Assembly: GCF_022347765.1 (NCBI RefSeq) | Contig: NZ_JAKRFZ010000007.1 | Span: forward strand, 172,637 to 236,636 | DNA from: Pseudoalteromonas sp. OOF1S-7 | GTDB lineage: Bacteria; Pseudomonadota; Gammaproteobacteria; Enterobacterales; Alteromonadaceae | Reading direction: 5' to 3' | Length of the DNA stretch: 64,000 nt | Shown here: positions 10,161 through 21,876 of the stretch, one piece after another | Numbering within the stretch: the first letter of the stretch is position 1 | Layout of the letters: every line of letters begins with the position of its first letter | The notes under the pieces: generated by a model | Told to the model about the DNA's origin: nothing | What the model saw: only the letters and a program-made list of their open reading frames with translations | Database searches by the model: none | Translations under genes and position numbers: made by a program

Positions 10161-13100
10161 GGCTTTTCCTCTGATTTTGACTCGGAAGCCGGGTCAAGTG
10201 GCCCCTCAGCTTGTTCAGACTCAGGCTGCTTGTCCGCTTGGGGCGACGCTGTACCTTGCTCTTGATTCTCTGAATCTGGTAATGCTACACCCGATTGTGG
10301 TTGTACGTGCTCATTGCCCTGCGGATCTGCTGGCAGTCCAGGCTCAGTCGGTTGTGCTTGCGGCGGTTTGGGTAACTCCACTTCACGGCTCTTACGATCC
10401 AGCTCGGTCACCACCGGCTCATCCATGGTGCCGGTCACTTTGAATTTAATCTCAGAAATGACCCGCGCGGAGTGGATCACCTTATCCAGCGCCAGAGCTG
10501 CCAACCCGGTCACCGGGTTGACCATCCAGCCGACAATCACGGGCAGACTCGACGTGACCTGCGGCGCCACCGACAACTCGTAATCAATGGCTTTACTGTT
10601 GAGATCAGCATATCCTTTGACCGATAAATCGGCTGGTACACCATCCAGCTGCGTGTCCTGGGTATACACAACCCCTTTGTTGAGTACAAAGGTGCCTTCG
10701 ATTCGGTTGTAGAAAAAACCTTTGGCAAATACATCGCGGAAATCCAGTTTGAGCTTACGAACCAGCGAATCCAGACTCAGCAGAGAAAACACCCTGGCCC
10801 CCTGATCGCTGATCTCCGCCAGGTGCCCCTCACCCAGTTGCCACTTCACCGAGCCATCCAGGCTGGCAACATCAAACTCGTAAGGCGCCTTGGCCCAGCT
10901 CAGCGCAAATTCAATATCTGCGTTTGAATCCTGAACACTGGAGGTAATATCAAATTCTTCCATGAGCTGACCAAAGTCGCGACTCTCTAGCGTGCCGTTA
11001 AACTGCGAGCGACCTTCGTGCCAGCGGCCACTGCCTTTTAGCACATGGTCACCTTTGTCCACTCGTAGTCTGGGTACTTGTAAGGCTTCACCATCCCCCT
11101 GCAAAGCCAGATTAACCCTGTCGAGCTGGTACTGGGCAATGCGGCAATCATCACAGTTAAATTCAATGGCCGGAACCGTCGTCAGCCATTGCTCAGAGGC
11201 GTCTGGCTCGGCTGTCGTTTTTGCAGTTTCAGCGGCTTCGTCCACAGCGTCATCGCCAGCCGGCTCAAGCAAATTGAGTCTCAGGTAGTCAGCCTGGATC
11301 TGGATCGGTTGCCCTGCTTTGCTTTCTGGGAACTGTACTTGCGCTCTTAACTCTTTCGCGTTCAGACGCGCCAACAATCCGCCAGCATAAGGTCGCAGGC
11401 TCAGTTCAAAGTCATTAAACCCCATATCAAGTGCATTGAATTGGGCGACCTGAGCGCTCAATTCGCCAAAGGCAGGCAATATAGCTGGCTGTTCTGAGGG
11501 CTGCGCTACCTGCTCTATAATGCGGTCAATAAAAGGTAACCAGGGGGCCAGAGTAAGTTGAGGCTGAGAGATAACAATGTTAAACCCAGGCTGGCTTAAT
11601 GCGCGGTTATGCTCTGCAAAGATAAGCTGTGCACGTTCAATCAAACCACTGTTATTGTCCAGAATGCCATCGAAATAAAGCTGCTCACCGAGTGCCACAC
11701 TGATCAAATTGGAAATATCATCGCCACGTACCTGTGCTGTTAACTGCACACGCTCGTCAGCAAGCTTGCCAACTGGCGCTGGCAGGTCAACGCGGGTGCC
11801 AAGCAAGTCCGATGTAAAGTTCGCATCATAACTGAACCCTTGCGCCGTAAAGTCGAGCGTTAAATGCCCTGCCAGCAGGGCTTTGCCCTCGATAAAGCCA
11901 TCCATCAGCCCCAGGGTCAGTGGCATAAGTTTGTCACTGGCTGCACTGAGACGTGTATCTATCTCAAGCTGATAGCGCGCACTGTCTCCCTGCCCAGATA
12001 AACTAAACAGCAAGGGCATCCCACGCCACAGTGCCCGGGTATTATCCAGCTCAATGTTATCATCGATAAATTTAAGCGTGCCGCTGAGTTTATCGAGTGC
12101 CATCCCCGGCTGTTCCAGATAAAGCGCATTGTCATTGAACTCAACCGCCCCCATGACGTTGACATCCAGCGAAGTCAAATCGATCAACAAGTCCACATTG
12201 CCTGTGACATCCCCCTGTACTTGCGCCACCTGTAAAATATCCGCCAATGGATCGGCAATCGGGGTGGCGCTGAAAAAAGGAGCTAGCGTACTGGCCTCTG
12301 TGGTGTGCGCTATGTTGACGGTCAACAGATCGGTTTGCTCAAGATCAGCCAGACTCACCACAACACCGCGGCTTAACGTTTGATTGAGCAGCTCGCCGCC
12401 ATTGACTGTGATGTCCATACGCTCATCGGCAAAATGTAATGTCACATCGCCGTTATGCAGGGCCGCCCAGTCCGGCGCAAAAGCAAACTGAGCCTGATCG
12501 ATCCGGGCCAGCACTTCAAACCGGCCATGCTGCGCTCGGAAAGGGAATTCTGCCAACGGTCCGGACAACAGCACCTGAGTATGCCGGAGCCGGCCACCCT
12601 GGATGCCATTACTCAAGTAACTGACCAGATTTTTATTCATCAACTGCAGCGGAAAGTAACGCCCGGCGATATTGGCATCGCCACCAAATACATCGGCATA
12701 TAAATCCAGCACCGGCTCTTCAAGTAAGTGTAAGTGCATTTCCAGTGCAACACTTAAATCCTCATTACTGAGCCACAGATTGTCTGACAACATATGCCAC
12801 GTATGCGCTTCATCACGATAAAAGTGAATGTCTCCGTTCAGTTCATTGACGGCAATCGGGGCGATAAACTGCTCTTCTACCTGCAGCATCTGGTCTTGCG
12901 CACTGAGACTCAGCACACCACGCTCTGATGTCAGTGTTAATTCAGCATTGAGCCCGGAGAAGCCCGGAATGCCACCACGCTGACGCCAGTCGGCGTCCTG
13001 TATTGCAAGCCACAGAGACATCGGGGTATCGCTTCCCATTGACACTCTGGCCGCCGTTACCTGACCACCTGGAGATAAGGCCTTAACATGCTTTGCCCAG

Positions 13101-14173
13101 TCGAAGTGCGTGAGTGAGAGCAATTGAGTCACATACGCAAGGTCCAGGCCTTGCATCCACACAGTACGCTCAGTCTCACTAAATTGCCCCTGGAGGCTCA
13201 GAGGAGCAAGGGGTTGTCCATTTTGGGATAGCTGCAACTCGGAGCTACCCAGCGCCCAGCCGCTTTGTGCTGGCTGCAAATGCAAAGTGCCACTCTGCAC
13301 AGCCAGTTTTTTGCTCGTTTGTGCCTGTTGCCAGCTGATATCACTGGGTAGCCAGTCGAGCACAACATCTCCCAGCTTACCCTGTTCCAGCCGCGCCCAG
13401 AGCTGCAAATTAACACTGGCGCTGACATCCGTGTATTGAGGGTCAAGATAAGCCTGTAGCCAGCTCATTACCTCAACCTGCTGCGCATCTATGAAGATGT
13501 CGCCAGCCATGGCATTGAGTTGCTGACCATGAAAACGAAAACGTGCATTCAGCTGCCCTTCTGACAACCCGGGGAAAGAAATCTGCCCCTCGCCATGATG
13601 CATATCGGCACTGTTTTGCCAAATCAAATCTGGCACCAGCAAGGTGTGTGACTTATCATCTGCAATCAGTAAAGTAACCTGACTATTTTGCACAGCAAAA
13701 TGCCCGGTATCGCCGAGAAACAGCTCTTCGATCAGCGCTTGTTGCTCAAACTCGCCACTGCCTCCTTCCATGCTTTGCGCCATGGCTTTGACATCTATGG
13801 TGGCATCGAACCCATCTAACACAAAATAGTTAGACACCAGTCGCCATTGTCGGACAGATTCGACAAGGTTTAGCTGCAGACTGGTTTGTGCGATGTGCAG
13901 AGAAATCGGTGAGCGCACGTTGTCTTCAAAATTGACATCACGTAGCACCAAAGCCGGGCCATTTCCCTGCCAGCTGGCACTAATGCTGCCAATGTTTAGC
14001 TCTACGCCCAGCTGCTGTAAAACCAGCGCTTCTATATCTTGTTTATACTCATTAGCATAAGGCAGGCTGTACTTGACCAGGGATACCAACACGGCAAGCA
14101 ACACCAGTGTGACAGCAAAAACCTGCCACATTTTTCGCACACAAAAAAAGCAAACCGCCTTAACCTGCATCAT
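10157..14173 (-). CDS. yhdP: AsmA-like envelope protein YhdP
   Basis: Very large AsmA-like protein (1338 residues). It has one N-terminal transmembrane helix (about residues 13-33, WQVFAVTLVLLAVLVSLV) and a long periplasmic beta-rich region. YhdP, TamB and YdbH are bridge-like proteins implicated in phospholipid transport to the outer membrane. The C-terminal ~80 residues are Pro/Gln/Glu-rich and low in complexity. It is immediately downstream of rng and overlaps the nitrilase start, as in related gammaproteobacteria. Confidence 0.93.
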   Translation of the reverse strand: MMQVKAVCFFCVRKMWQVFAVTLVLLAVLVSLVKYSLPYANEYKQDIEALVLQQLGVELNIGSISASWQGNGPALVLRDVNFEDNVRSPISLHIAQTSLQLNLVESVRQWRLVSNYFVLDGFDATIDVKAMAQSMEGGSGEFEQQALIEELFLGDTGHFAVQNSQVTLLIADDKSHTLLVPDLIWQNSADMHHGEGQISFPGLSEGQLNARFRFHGQQLNAMAGDIFIDAQQVEVMSWLQAYLDPQYTDVSASVNLQLWARLEQGKLGDVVLDWLPSDISWQQAQTSKKLAVQSGTLHLQPAQSGWALGSSELQLSQNGQPLAPLSLQGQFSETERTVWMQGLDLAYVTQLLSLTHFDWAKHVKALSPGGQVTAARVSMGSDTPMSLWLAIQDADWRQRGGIPGFSGLNAELTLTSERGVLSLSAQDQMLQVEEQFIAPIAVNELNGDIHFYRDEAHTWHMLSDNLWLSNEDLSVALEMHLHLLEEPVLDLYADVFGGDANIAGRYFPLQLMNKNLVSYLSNGIQGGRLRHTQVLLSGPLAEFPFRAQHGRFEVLARIDQAQFAFAPDWAALHNGDVTLHFADERMDITVNGGELLNQTLSRGVVVSLADLEQTDLLTVNIAHTTEASTLAPFFSATPIADPLADILQVAQVQGDVTGNVDLLIDLTSLDVNVMGAVEFNDNALYLEQPGMALDKLSGTLKFIDDNIELDNTRALWRGMPLLFSLSGQGDSARYQLEIDTRLSAASDKLMPLTLGLMDGFIEGKALLAGHLTLDFTAQGFSYDANFTSDLLGTRVDLPAPVGKLADERVQLTAQVRGDDISNLISVALGEQLYFDGILDNNSGLIERAQLIFAEHNRALSQPGFNIVISQPQLTLAPWLPFIDRIIEQVAQPSEQPAILPAFGELSAQVAQFNALDMGFNDFELSLRPYAGGLLARLNAKELRAQVQFPESKAGQPIQIQADYLRLNLLEPAGDDAVDEAAETAKTTAEPDASEQWLTTVPAIEFNCDDCRIAQYQLDRVNLALQGDGEALQVPRLRVDKGDHVLKGSGRWHEGRSQFNGTLESRDFGQLMEEFDITSSVQDSNADIEFALSWAKAPYEFDVASLDGSVKWQLGEGHLAEISDQGARVFSLLSLDSLVRKLKLDFRDVFAKGFFYNRIEGTFVLNKGVVYTQDTQLDGVPADLSVKGYADLNSKAIDYELSVAPQVTSSLPVIVGWMVNPVTGLAALALDKVIHSARVISEIKFKVTGTMDEPVVTELDRKSREVELPKPPQAQPTEPGLPADPQGNEHVQPQSGVALPDSENQEQGTASPQADKQPESEQAEGPLDPASESKSEEKP

Positions 14174-14177
14174 GTCA

Positions 14178-15650
14178 CTACATCATGACAACATCAAACT
14201 GCTCCTGGCTGTACAGGCTCTCAGTCTGAATACTGACCTGTTTACCAATAAACAGTTCCAGCTCTGCCAGGTTATGATACTCGTCGTTCACCAGCGCTTC
14301 GCTGACCGCCGGCGACGCGTAAACCATGAATTTATCCGCATCATAAGCACGATTTACGCGCACAATTTCGCGTAAAATCTCGTAGCATACGGTTTCAACC
14401 GTTTTGAGTGAACCACGGCCAGAGCAGGCAGGACAAACATCACACAAAATATGTTCGAGGCTCTCGCGGGTCCGCTTGCGGGTCATTTCAACCAAGCCAA
14501 GCGCCGACAAACCATTGATATTGGCCTTAGCGCGATCTTTCGCCAGTGCCGTCTCAAGTGAATGTAGCACCCGACGCTTGTGTTCATCCGAGATCATATC
14601 GATAAAGTCGATGATGATGATCCCGCCGAGATTCCGCAGCCTGAGCTGTCGTGCAATGGCCGATGTGGCCTCCACATTGGTATTAAAAATCGTCTCTTCC
14701 AGATTACGATGGCCAACAAAAGCACCGGTGTTAACATCCACGGTGGTCATGGCTTCGGTCTGATCAAAGATAAGATAGCCACCAGATTTCAGTTCTACCT
14801 TACGATGTAGTGCTTTTTGAATCTCGATTTCGACATCAAACAGATCGAAGATTGGCCGTTCCCCGGGATAGTACTCAAGCGTTTGCGACAACTGGGGCAC
14901 AAACTCCTCAGTAAAGTCCTTGAGTTGCTGATAAGTCAATTTGGAATCAACCCGGATACGCTCCATGTCTTCACCGACATAATCTCTGAGAGTACGAAAT
15001 GCCAGGGTCAAGTCTTCGTGGAGGATGCTGGCTTTGCTGGTTTTCTGACGGCGCTTGATGATTTTTTGCCACAGCTTCTTGAGGAACTCGGCATCGTGCT
15101 GCAGTTCTGCTTCTGCCGCCCCCTCAGCCGCTGTGCGCACAATAAAACCGCCATTTTCATCGTTGTATTGAGCTACAATTTTTTTCAACCGACTACGCTC
15201 TTCTTCGGTTTCAATTCGCTGACTGACACCCACATGGGTGGCGTCCGGCATAAACACCAGATAACGTGACGGAATGGTGATATCTGTTGTCAGTCGTGCC
15301 CCTTTGGTACCGATCGGATCTTTCACCACCTGCACCATAATAAACTGGCCCTGTTTAACCAGCTCGCGAATATCCTGCACCTTCTTGATGGGCTGATCGT
15401 CAACACCTTCTTCAATAGACGCGCTATTGACTATGTCTGAAGCATGCAAAAATGCGGCTTTTTCAAGTCCTATGTCAACGAAGGCAGCCTGCATGCCCGG
15501 CAGAACCCGGCTTATCTTACCCAGATATATATTGCCGACAATCCCCAAATTGCCGACCCGCTCTACCTGCACTTCTTGCAGAACACCGTTTTCAATGAGT
15601 GCAACCCGGCTTTCGCTGGGGGTCACATTGATCAATAACTCACTACTCAT
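14178..15650 (-). CDS. rng: Ribonuclease G
   Basis: Endoribonuclease of the RNase E/G family that matures the 16S rRNA 5' end and degrades some mRNAs. The S1 RNA-binding domain is at about 38-120 (GNIYLGKISRVLPGMQAAFVD). The catalytic Mg-binding region contains TTVDVNTGAF and IIIDFID, and the zinc-link cysteines are in CDVCPACSGRG. It has 490 residues and lacks the long C-terminal scaffold of RNase E. It overlaps maf by 8 bp. Confidence 0.96.
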   Translation of the reverse strand: MSSELLINVTPSESRVALIENGVLQEVQVERVGNLGIVGNIYLGKISRVLPGMQAAFVDIGLEKAAFLHASDIVNSASIEEGVDDQPIKKVQDIRELVKQGQFIMVQVVKDPIGTKGARLTTDITIPSRYLVFMPDATHVGVSQRIETEEERSRLKKIVAQYNDENGGFIVRTAAEGAAEAELQHDAEFLKKLWQKIIKRRQKTSKASILHEDLTLAFRTLRDYVGEDMERIRVDSKLTYQQLKDFTEEFVPQLSQTLEYYPGERPIFDLFDVEIEIQKALHRKVELKSGGYLIFDQTEAMTTVDVNTGAFVGHRNLEETIFNTNVEATSAIARQLRLRNLGGIIIIDFIDMISDEHKRRVLHSLETALAKDRAKANINGLSALGLVEMTRKRTRESLEHILCDVCPACSGRGSLKTVETVCYEILREIVRVNRAYDADKFMVYASPAVSEALVNDEYHNLAELELFIGKQVSIQTESLYSQEQFDVVMM

Positions 15651-16221
15651 CTACACCCGCCATAAATGCTTTAATCAGTTCATCCGTCTCGTATAAAGGT
15701 AAGCCGACGACGGCAAAATAGCTACCCTTTAACTGAGTAACAAACCGCCCTCCCAGTCCCTGAATACCATAGCCTCCCGCCTTGTCTTGCGGCTCGCCAC
15801 TGTGCCAGTATTGCTCAATTTCCTGATCACTCAAGGGTTTAAATGTAACATCTGTTATCACAGTCTGGCTCAGTACACGCTTTGTATCTGCCACGGCAAT
15901 CGCTGTCATCACCTGATGTGTTTTACCTGACAAGGCCTGCATCATAGTGACAAAATCTTGTTTATCCTTGGGCTTACCCAGTGCCTGCTGCTCAAGAACC
16001 ACGATTGTATCACTGCCCAGCACCGGGGCATCCTGGTAGCCCATCGCCACGCCGCTGGTCGCTTTCAGACGCGCCAGACGCTCTACATAGGCCAGTGGTA
16101 CCTCGTCGGGCAGTTGGCTTTCATCTGCATCCACCGAAAATTGCGAATAGGTATAGCCGAGTTGAGCCAGCAGCTCACGCCTGCGTGGTGATGCTGAAGC
16201 TAAATAGAGTGTTGATGTCAT
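15643..16221 (-). CDS. maf: Maf-like nucleotide pyrophosphatase (YhdE type)
   Basis: House-cleaning NTP pyrophosphatase. The N-terminal substrate loop SASPRRRELLAQLG (about 9-22), VLGSDTIV (catalytic Asp region) and the C-terminal GGYGIQGLGGRFV stretch are all present. Its position between mreD and rng identifies it with E. coli YhdE, which acts on dTTP/UTP and modified bases. It has 192 residues and overlaps both rng and the mreD stop codon. Confidence 0.93.
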   Translation of the reverse strand: MTSTLYLASASPRRRELLAQLGYTYSQFSVDADESQLPDEVPLAYVERLARLKATSGVAMGYQDAPVLGSDTIVVLEQQALGKPKDKQDFVTMMQALSGKTHQVMTAIAVADTKRVLSQTVITDVTFKPLSDQEIEQYWHSGEPQDKAGGYGIQGLGGRFVTQLKGSYFAVVGLPLYETDELIKAFMAGVDE

Positions 16222-16697
16222 TAGCGGATCCTAAAATGCCTGCGATACTTACGTAATAACAGGAAAACCCAGGGCCAGCAAAGCATACCCACCAAGGCTG
16301 GCCATAAATATCTGGGGTTAAAATAAATGTCTAGCAGGAAATGATTCAGCCAAAACTGCAGTAGATGGTACAAAGCTAAAAACAAGCCAATGAGGACCGC
16401 CTGCTGCCAGATTGAAAAATTTCTGATCTTCTGAAAATTACTCGTCGTAATGTATAAACAGATAGAATAGGTCAGTGAATTCACGCCCAACGGAGAGCCC
16501 GTTGCCAGATCCATAATTAGTCCCGTGCACCATGCCCAACCAATATTCACCCTGTGAGGCAAGGCAATGGACCAGTACATTAATACCAGTAGGACCCAGT
16601 CAGGACGAAATGGTTCAATGGAAAAAGGCAGCGGCATCAGCGCCATAATTAACGCAATAAACAAACTCAGGGCGACCAGCGCATAACTTCGGTTCAT
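16221..16697 (-). CDS. mreD: Rod shape-determining protein MreD
   Basis: Integral membrane component of the elongasome. Its 158 residues are mostly hydrophobic, with about five transmembrane segments and the family pattern PFRPDWVLLVLMYWSIALP followed by GxxxGLIMDLATGSPLG. It overlaps mreC by 4 bp (ATGA) and the maf start by one base, so it belongs to the mreBCD unit. Confidence 0.94.
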   Translation of the reverse strand: MNRSYALVALSLFIALIMALMPLPFSIEPFRPDWVLLVLMYWSIALPHRVNIGWAWCTGLIMDLATGSPLGVNSLTYSICLYITTSNFQKIRNFSIWQQAVLIGLFLALYHLLQFWLNHFLLDIYFNPRYLWPALVGMLCWPWVFLLLRKYRRHFRIR

Positions 16698-17532
16698 GCA
16701 TCAGGCTCCTTACTGGCGACCTTGCCCAGGATCACGAGTAATCGAATACGATCCAATTGAGCGACCGGCTCGGCATACACCTTAGAGAAAGGCAGCCCCT
16801 CATCACGGTCGATTTCTGTCACCACGGCAACCGGATACCCTTCAGGAAAAGTTCCACCCAGACCTGAGGTGACGAGAATATCACCGAGACGAATATCCAG
16901 ACTATGGGGCACATGCTGTAGTTGTACCAGGTTAATTTTGCCTGTCCCTTCCACCACAGTACGTACATCATTTCTCAGAATACGTACCGGTGTGGCATGC
17001 GTGGTGTCGGTCATTAAAAGTACCCGGGATGTGGTACTGCCCACCTGAGTAAGCTGCCCGACAATACCCATTTCATCGATAACCGGCTGCCCTTCCAGCA
17101 CCCCATCAATGGCACCGCGGTTAACCACCACCTGGTGACTGTAACGGCTGGAACGCACCGACAAGACTTCGGCAATCAGGCGAGCTCTTTGCTGCCGAGA
17201 AGAGGCACCAAGCAATGCGCGCAATTGTTGGTTTTCACGCAGCAGGAATTGGTACTGCTGAAGCTGTTCGCTTTGCAGCAGTTGCTTTTTTCGTAATGCT
17301 TCGTTTTCCTGGAACAGCCTGTCGCGGGTATCCAGGCTTTTGGCACCCAAGGAAAACACTTCATAGGGCACATTCGCCACATAGAGCAGCGGACTCACTA
17401 AGGTATTGAGGCTGGTCCGCACCAGCGTACCGCCAGAGGTGTAGCGATCACCCAGGATCAGCAGTACGCTAAGCACAACTGCGACCGTAAGTCGCAGTTG
17501 TAGAGAAATGGTACGTCCGAATAGCAGGTTCA

Positions 17533-17533
<1 letters not shown>
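16694..17533 (-). CDS. mreC: Rod shape-determining protein MreC
   Basis: Bitopic membrane protein of the elongasome that links MreB to periplasmic PBP2/RodA. It has an N-terminal transmembrane helix (about 10-30), a coiled coil rich in Leu/Gln/Glu (about 70-110) and a periplasmic beta-barrel domain containing VVVNRGAIDGVLEGQPV and VTSGLGGTFPEGYPV. It has 279 residues, within the family range. It lies directly between mreB and mreD. Confidence 0.95.
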
Positions 17534-18591
<1,058 letters not shown>

Positions 18592-18715
18592 TTAAGAATT
18601 CTTTTTGCAAACCATACAGTGGACCAAGCCACTGCGTTGAAATTTTTCACTCTGTGTCTGTGACACAGCTACATAAGCATGAATAACACTGCCTCACCGG
18701 CATGCTTAGACAGCC

Positions 18716-20740
18716 TTAGCGTTCTCTTACTAATCTAAAACCAATGTAATTGGCCCGGAAATCTGGTGCCAGAGCCAACCGCGTAGAAACGCGCGCCAGG
18801 CTCGGGGCAAAGTTCCAGGCGCCACCACGCACGGTTACATCATCCTGTGAAGCGCGCTTTTGCGTCCATTCCCAGACGTTTCCAACGGTGTCGTATAGTC
18901 CATAAGCATTGGCTGAGAATTGCCCGACTGGAGCCGGGCTTTTATTTGACCACTCACTGCCACACCAGCCACAGTTTGCCTGATTGCGACCAATTTCGTT
19001 GCCCCAGGGGTATTCTGAGGTAGTATCACCACGAGCAGCATACTCCCACTCGACTTCATTAGGCAGGCGATACTGCATCCCCTGATCGCCAGACAACCAG
19101 TTCGAATAGGCTTTGGCATCTTCATATGACACACAGACAACCGGAAAATCTTCACCCTGCTCATAGCCAGGTGAGCGCCAGTTATAATCCATCTCCCAGA
19201 CGGGTTCACCGTTTTTGTAATGCGCGCAGCCTTTACCTTTCTCGGCTTCGGTCACGTATTGAGAACTATCGATAAAACGACGAAACTCGGCAACCGTCAC
19301 TTCTTTACTTTGCATCACATAGGAATGACTGAGTACTTTTTCTACCACAGGCCGCTCATTAGCCAGACCATTTCCCGTCAGATCGCCCATCTTAAAGCTA
19401 CCAGCAGGAATGATCACCGTTTCATTGACGAACCGATCAGGGCTCACCACTTTAACGGGCTGCGAAGCGCTGGCTTGTTGTGTAGGTTGAGTTTGCTCGC
19501 TTTTTGGTGTCGGTGCAGCAATCGACTCAGGCTTTTTTACCAACCGGGCGTTTAGAGTCCGTGCTCGTCGCAAATTTAGACTGGCCTTATATGGCTCATA
19601 CCCGAGTTTACGTACCTCAATGTCATGCATACCAGTCGGCAGGTTCACCACCAGCTTAGTCGAGCCATAACTGACACCATTAATAAATACTTCGTCGTCA
19701 TACACGTTAGAACGCAATGTCAGTTCGATTTCACGATTTTTTGGCGGCTGAGGTGCAACTTCTGTCGAGATATCCGGGGCCGCAGACATTCTTGCCACAC
19801 TGACCACAGGAGCACTTTTTGACAATTCATTTGAAAATGTTAGTTGCTCATCACTGAATGTAGTCGGGTAGCTGGCCTGATAACCCAGTGCCAACGGTGA
19901 TCCGTACTCACTACAGTAACGATTATCCAGATTAAGCAAACTACATAAACGACTGTTATTCACATCGCCGCGCATCGTCACACTCAGGTTGACGCTATAG
20001 TTACCCTGTCCGCTAAACGCGCTCCCCACCACATGGCTGCTGACAACCTGCACCTGCGCGCCCGCAAGATGGCGCTTTGGCTCCACCACACGCTGCTCTG
20101 TCAGATTGGCAAAAATTTGGTCGATGAAATGTTTGGTGGCCTTTTGCAGACCCAGCTGCTGACCACGCTGCTCACATGCAGCCAGCGTTTCTGTGCGCTT
20201 ACAATTAATGGTGTGATCCACCTCAAGCGTACCTTCACGGCTGAACTCATTACGCAAACGCTCTATCCGGGCGGTGCCAAGTTGGTCATTCAGACTGGCA
20301 ATGGTATTAACTAAGGTATGTTTGGTGACGCGGATTTGTTCAATGTCTTTACGGTGTGATGCGATCGCCGCCAACTGCATCACAATGTCTTCTTTATTCT
20401 GCTTATGCTCCGCAACTGCCTGCTGATATCTGCTTTGTGCCGCTGAGATATCCAAAGAGGGATCATCAATCAAACGCCGGTAGATATCATTCATTGCATC
20501 AAGCGCCTGGTTTTTTTCTTTATCCAGCTCCGCAGAACGCTGTCGCAGCAGATCTAGCTGCGCCTGTAAGCGTGTTTCTTCACTCAGGTGTTTGTCGAGT
20601 ACCTGAGTGTAGTTATCTAATTCAGCTTGCTTTTCAGTGCGCTCAGATTCAATGGCAGTCACAGTTGCAGTATCTTGCGCCGACACACTTAAAGTTAAAA
20701 GGGTCGCAGAGACAAAAAGAGATAAAGGAGCAATTTGCAT
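18716..20740 (-). CDS. Exported formylglycine-generating-enzyme-like (SUMF1) protein with PEGA domain
   Basis: Multidomain exported protein. It has a signal peptide (about 1-21, ending near VSAQ), a coiled-coil region (about 25-170), an uncharacterised domain with Cys residues, a PEGA-like surface domain (about 345-395, GMHDIEVRKLGYEPYKASL), a Pro/Gln/Thr linker, and a C-terminal FGE-sulfatase/SUMF1 domain (about 440-674, with MGDLTGNG, YRLPNEVEWEYAARG, YDTVGNVWEW and FRLVRER). Many bacterial proteins with this domain are not true formylglycine synthases. ATG 20740 (MQIAP) is chosen because GGA lies about 5 nt upstream. It stands alone between mreB and a PLP enzyme. Function is unknown. Confidence 0.85.
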   Translation of the reverse strand: MQIAPLSLFVSATLLTLSVSAQDTATVTAIESERTEKQAELDNYTQVLDKHLSEETRLQAQLDLLRQRSAELDKEKNQALDAMNDIYRRLIDDPSLDISAAQSRYQQAVAEHKQNKEDIVMQLAAIASHRKDIEQIRVTKHTLVNTIASLNDQLGTARIERLRNEFSREGTLEVDHTINCKRTETLAACEQRGQQLGLQKATKHFIDQIFANLTEQRVVEPKRHLAGAQVQVVSSHVVGSAFSGQGNYSVNLSVTMRGDVNNSRLCSLLNLDNRYCSEYGSPLALGYQASYPTTFSDEQLTFSNELSKSAPVVSVARMSAAPDISTEVAPQPPKNREIELTLRSNVYDDEVFINGVSYGSTKLVVNLPTGMHDIEVRKLGYEPYKASLNLRRARTLNARLVKKPESIAAPTPKSEQTQPTQQASASQPVKVVSPDRFVNETVIIPAGSFKMGDLTGNGLANERPVVEKVLSHSYVMQSKEVTVAEFRRFIDSSQYVTEAEKGKGCAHYKNGEPVWEMDYNWRSPGYEQGEDFPVVCVSYEDAKAYSNWLSGDQGMQYRLPNEVEWEYAARGDTTSEYPWGNEIGRNQANCGWCGSEWSNKSPAPVGQFSANAYGLYDTVGNVWEWTQKRASQDDVTVRGGAWNFAPSLARVSTRLALAPDFRANYIGFRLVRER

Positions 20741-20951
20741 AAATTCCATTCCCAACAGCGGCAGTTGTTTGGTCTTTGTTATTTTTTATAATTTAGCGCT
20801 TAATGCTATGTACTTAAGAAGCAAAACACAAGCCTAGCACAATTAATATCTGAGTTTACAACTATTAGCCACTTCCTTACCAGTGTTCTACCAAGATTTT
20901 CATGAAATAATAGCGGGTATGAGACACTAAACTACACAGACTGAACCTAAG

Positions 20952-21854
20952 ATGGACAAGCTTGATTTTCCTGAGTCTCCGTTACACAAGATCCGCGCGC
21001 CGGAACTCGACGCCGCGGGCGTTTCACTGCACGTTAAACGCGACGATCTGCTCCATCCGACAATTCAGGGCAATAAGTGGCGCAAGCTGAAATACAACCT
21101 CACAGCAATGGCACAAGAAAATAAATCGGCTTTACTCACATTTGCAGGACCCTTTTCCAATCACCTCTATGCCACAGCGATGGCCTGTAAACAGTTTGGT
21201 ATTCAGGGAAACGCCATTATCCGTGGGCCACAACTGGATTTAAACAGTCCCACAATCCGCTTCGCTAAAGCCTGCGGTATGACATTGCACCCAGTCTCTC
21301 GCCTGGAGTATCGGCAGCGCAATGAAACGGATTACCTGCAACAGTTACAAACGCGCTTTCCTGATACTTTTATTATTCCCGAGGGCGGCAGCAATCAACA
21401 CGCCCTTGGCGGATGCAAAGAATTGGCTCAGAGCCTGCCATCGAGTGATTATGTCTGCTGCGCTGTGGGCAGCGGCGGTACGCTGGCCGGTATGATTGAA
21501 GGCTTAGACGACGAGTGCCAGTTATTGGGGGTTACGGTACTAAAAGGCGCGCAATATCTGCACGATGAGGTATTAAGGTTAAACCCACGCGCAGCAACGC
21601 GCTCTAACTGGCAGCTCTTACATGACTATCACGATGGCGGATATGGCAAATTCTCCGCGCCACTGTGGCAATTTTGCCAACGCATGCGCCAGGAGCATGC
21701 CTTGCCCTTAGAGCCCATTTACACAGGTAAGCTGATGTTCGCCATCTGGCAATTAATTGTGCAGGGGTATTTTCCACGCGGAAGCCAGATCATTGCGATC
21801 CACAGTGGCGGATTACAGGGCTTAGATGGACTGCGTTATCGTCAGCTCATTTGA
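20952..21854 (+). CDS. PLP-dependent ACC deaminase / D-cysteine desulfhydrase family enzyme
   Basis: Fold-type II PLP enzyme. The PLP-binding Lys is Lys42 in GNKWRKLKYN, and the glycine-rich phosphate loop is AVGSGGTLAGM. It has 300 residues, somewhat shorter than typical ACC deaminases (about 340). It resembles the YhaA/DcyD-like group found in marine gammaproteobacteria; whether the substrate is D-cysteine, 1-aminocyclopropane-1-carboxylate or another amino acid cannot be told. It is monocistronic and convergent with the csrD-like gene. Confidence 0.87.
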   Translation: MDKLDFPESPLHKIRAPELDAAGVSLHVKRDDLLHPTIQGNKWRKLKYNLTAMAQENKSALLTFAGPFSNHLYATAMACKQFGIQGNAIIRGPQLDLNSPTIRFAKACGMTLHPVSRLEYRQRNETDYLQQLQTRFPDTFIIPEGGSNQHALGGCKELAQSLPSSDYVCCAVGSGGTLAGMIEGLDDECQLLGVTVLKGAQYLHDEVLRLNPRAATRSNWQLLHDYHDGGYGKFSAPLWQFCQRMRQEHALPLEPIYTGKLMFAIWQLIVQGYFPRGSQIIAIHSGGLQGLDGLRYRQLI

Positions 21855-21876
21855 CCGACATAAGATACGCACGGTG

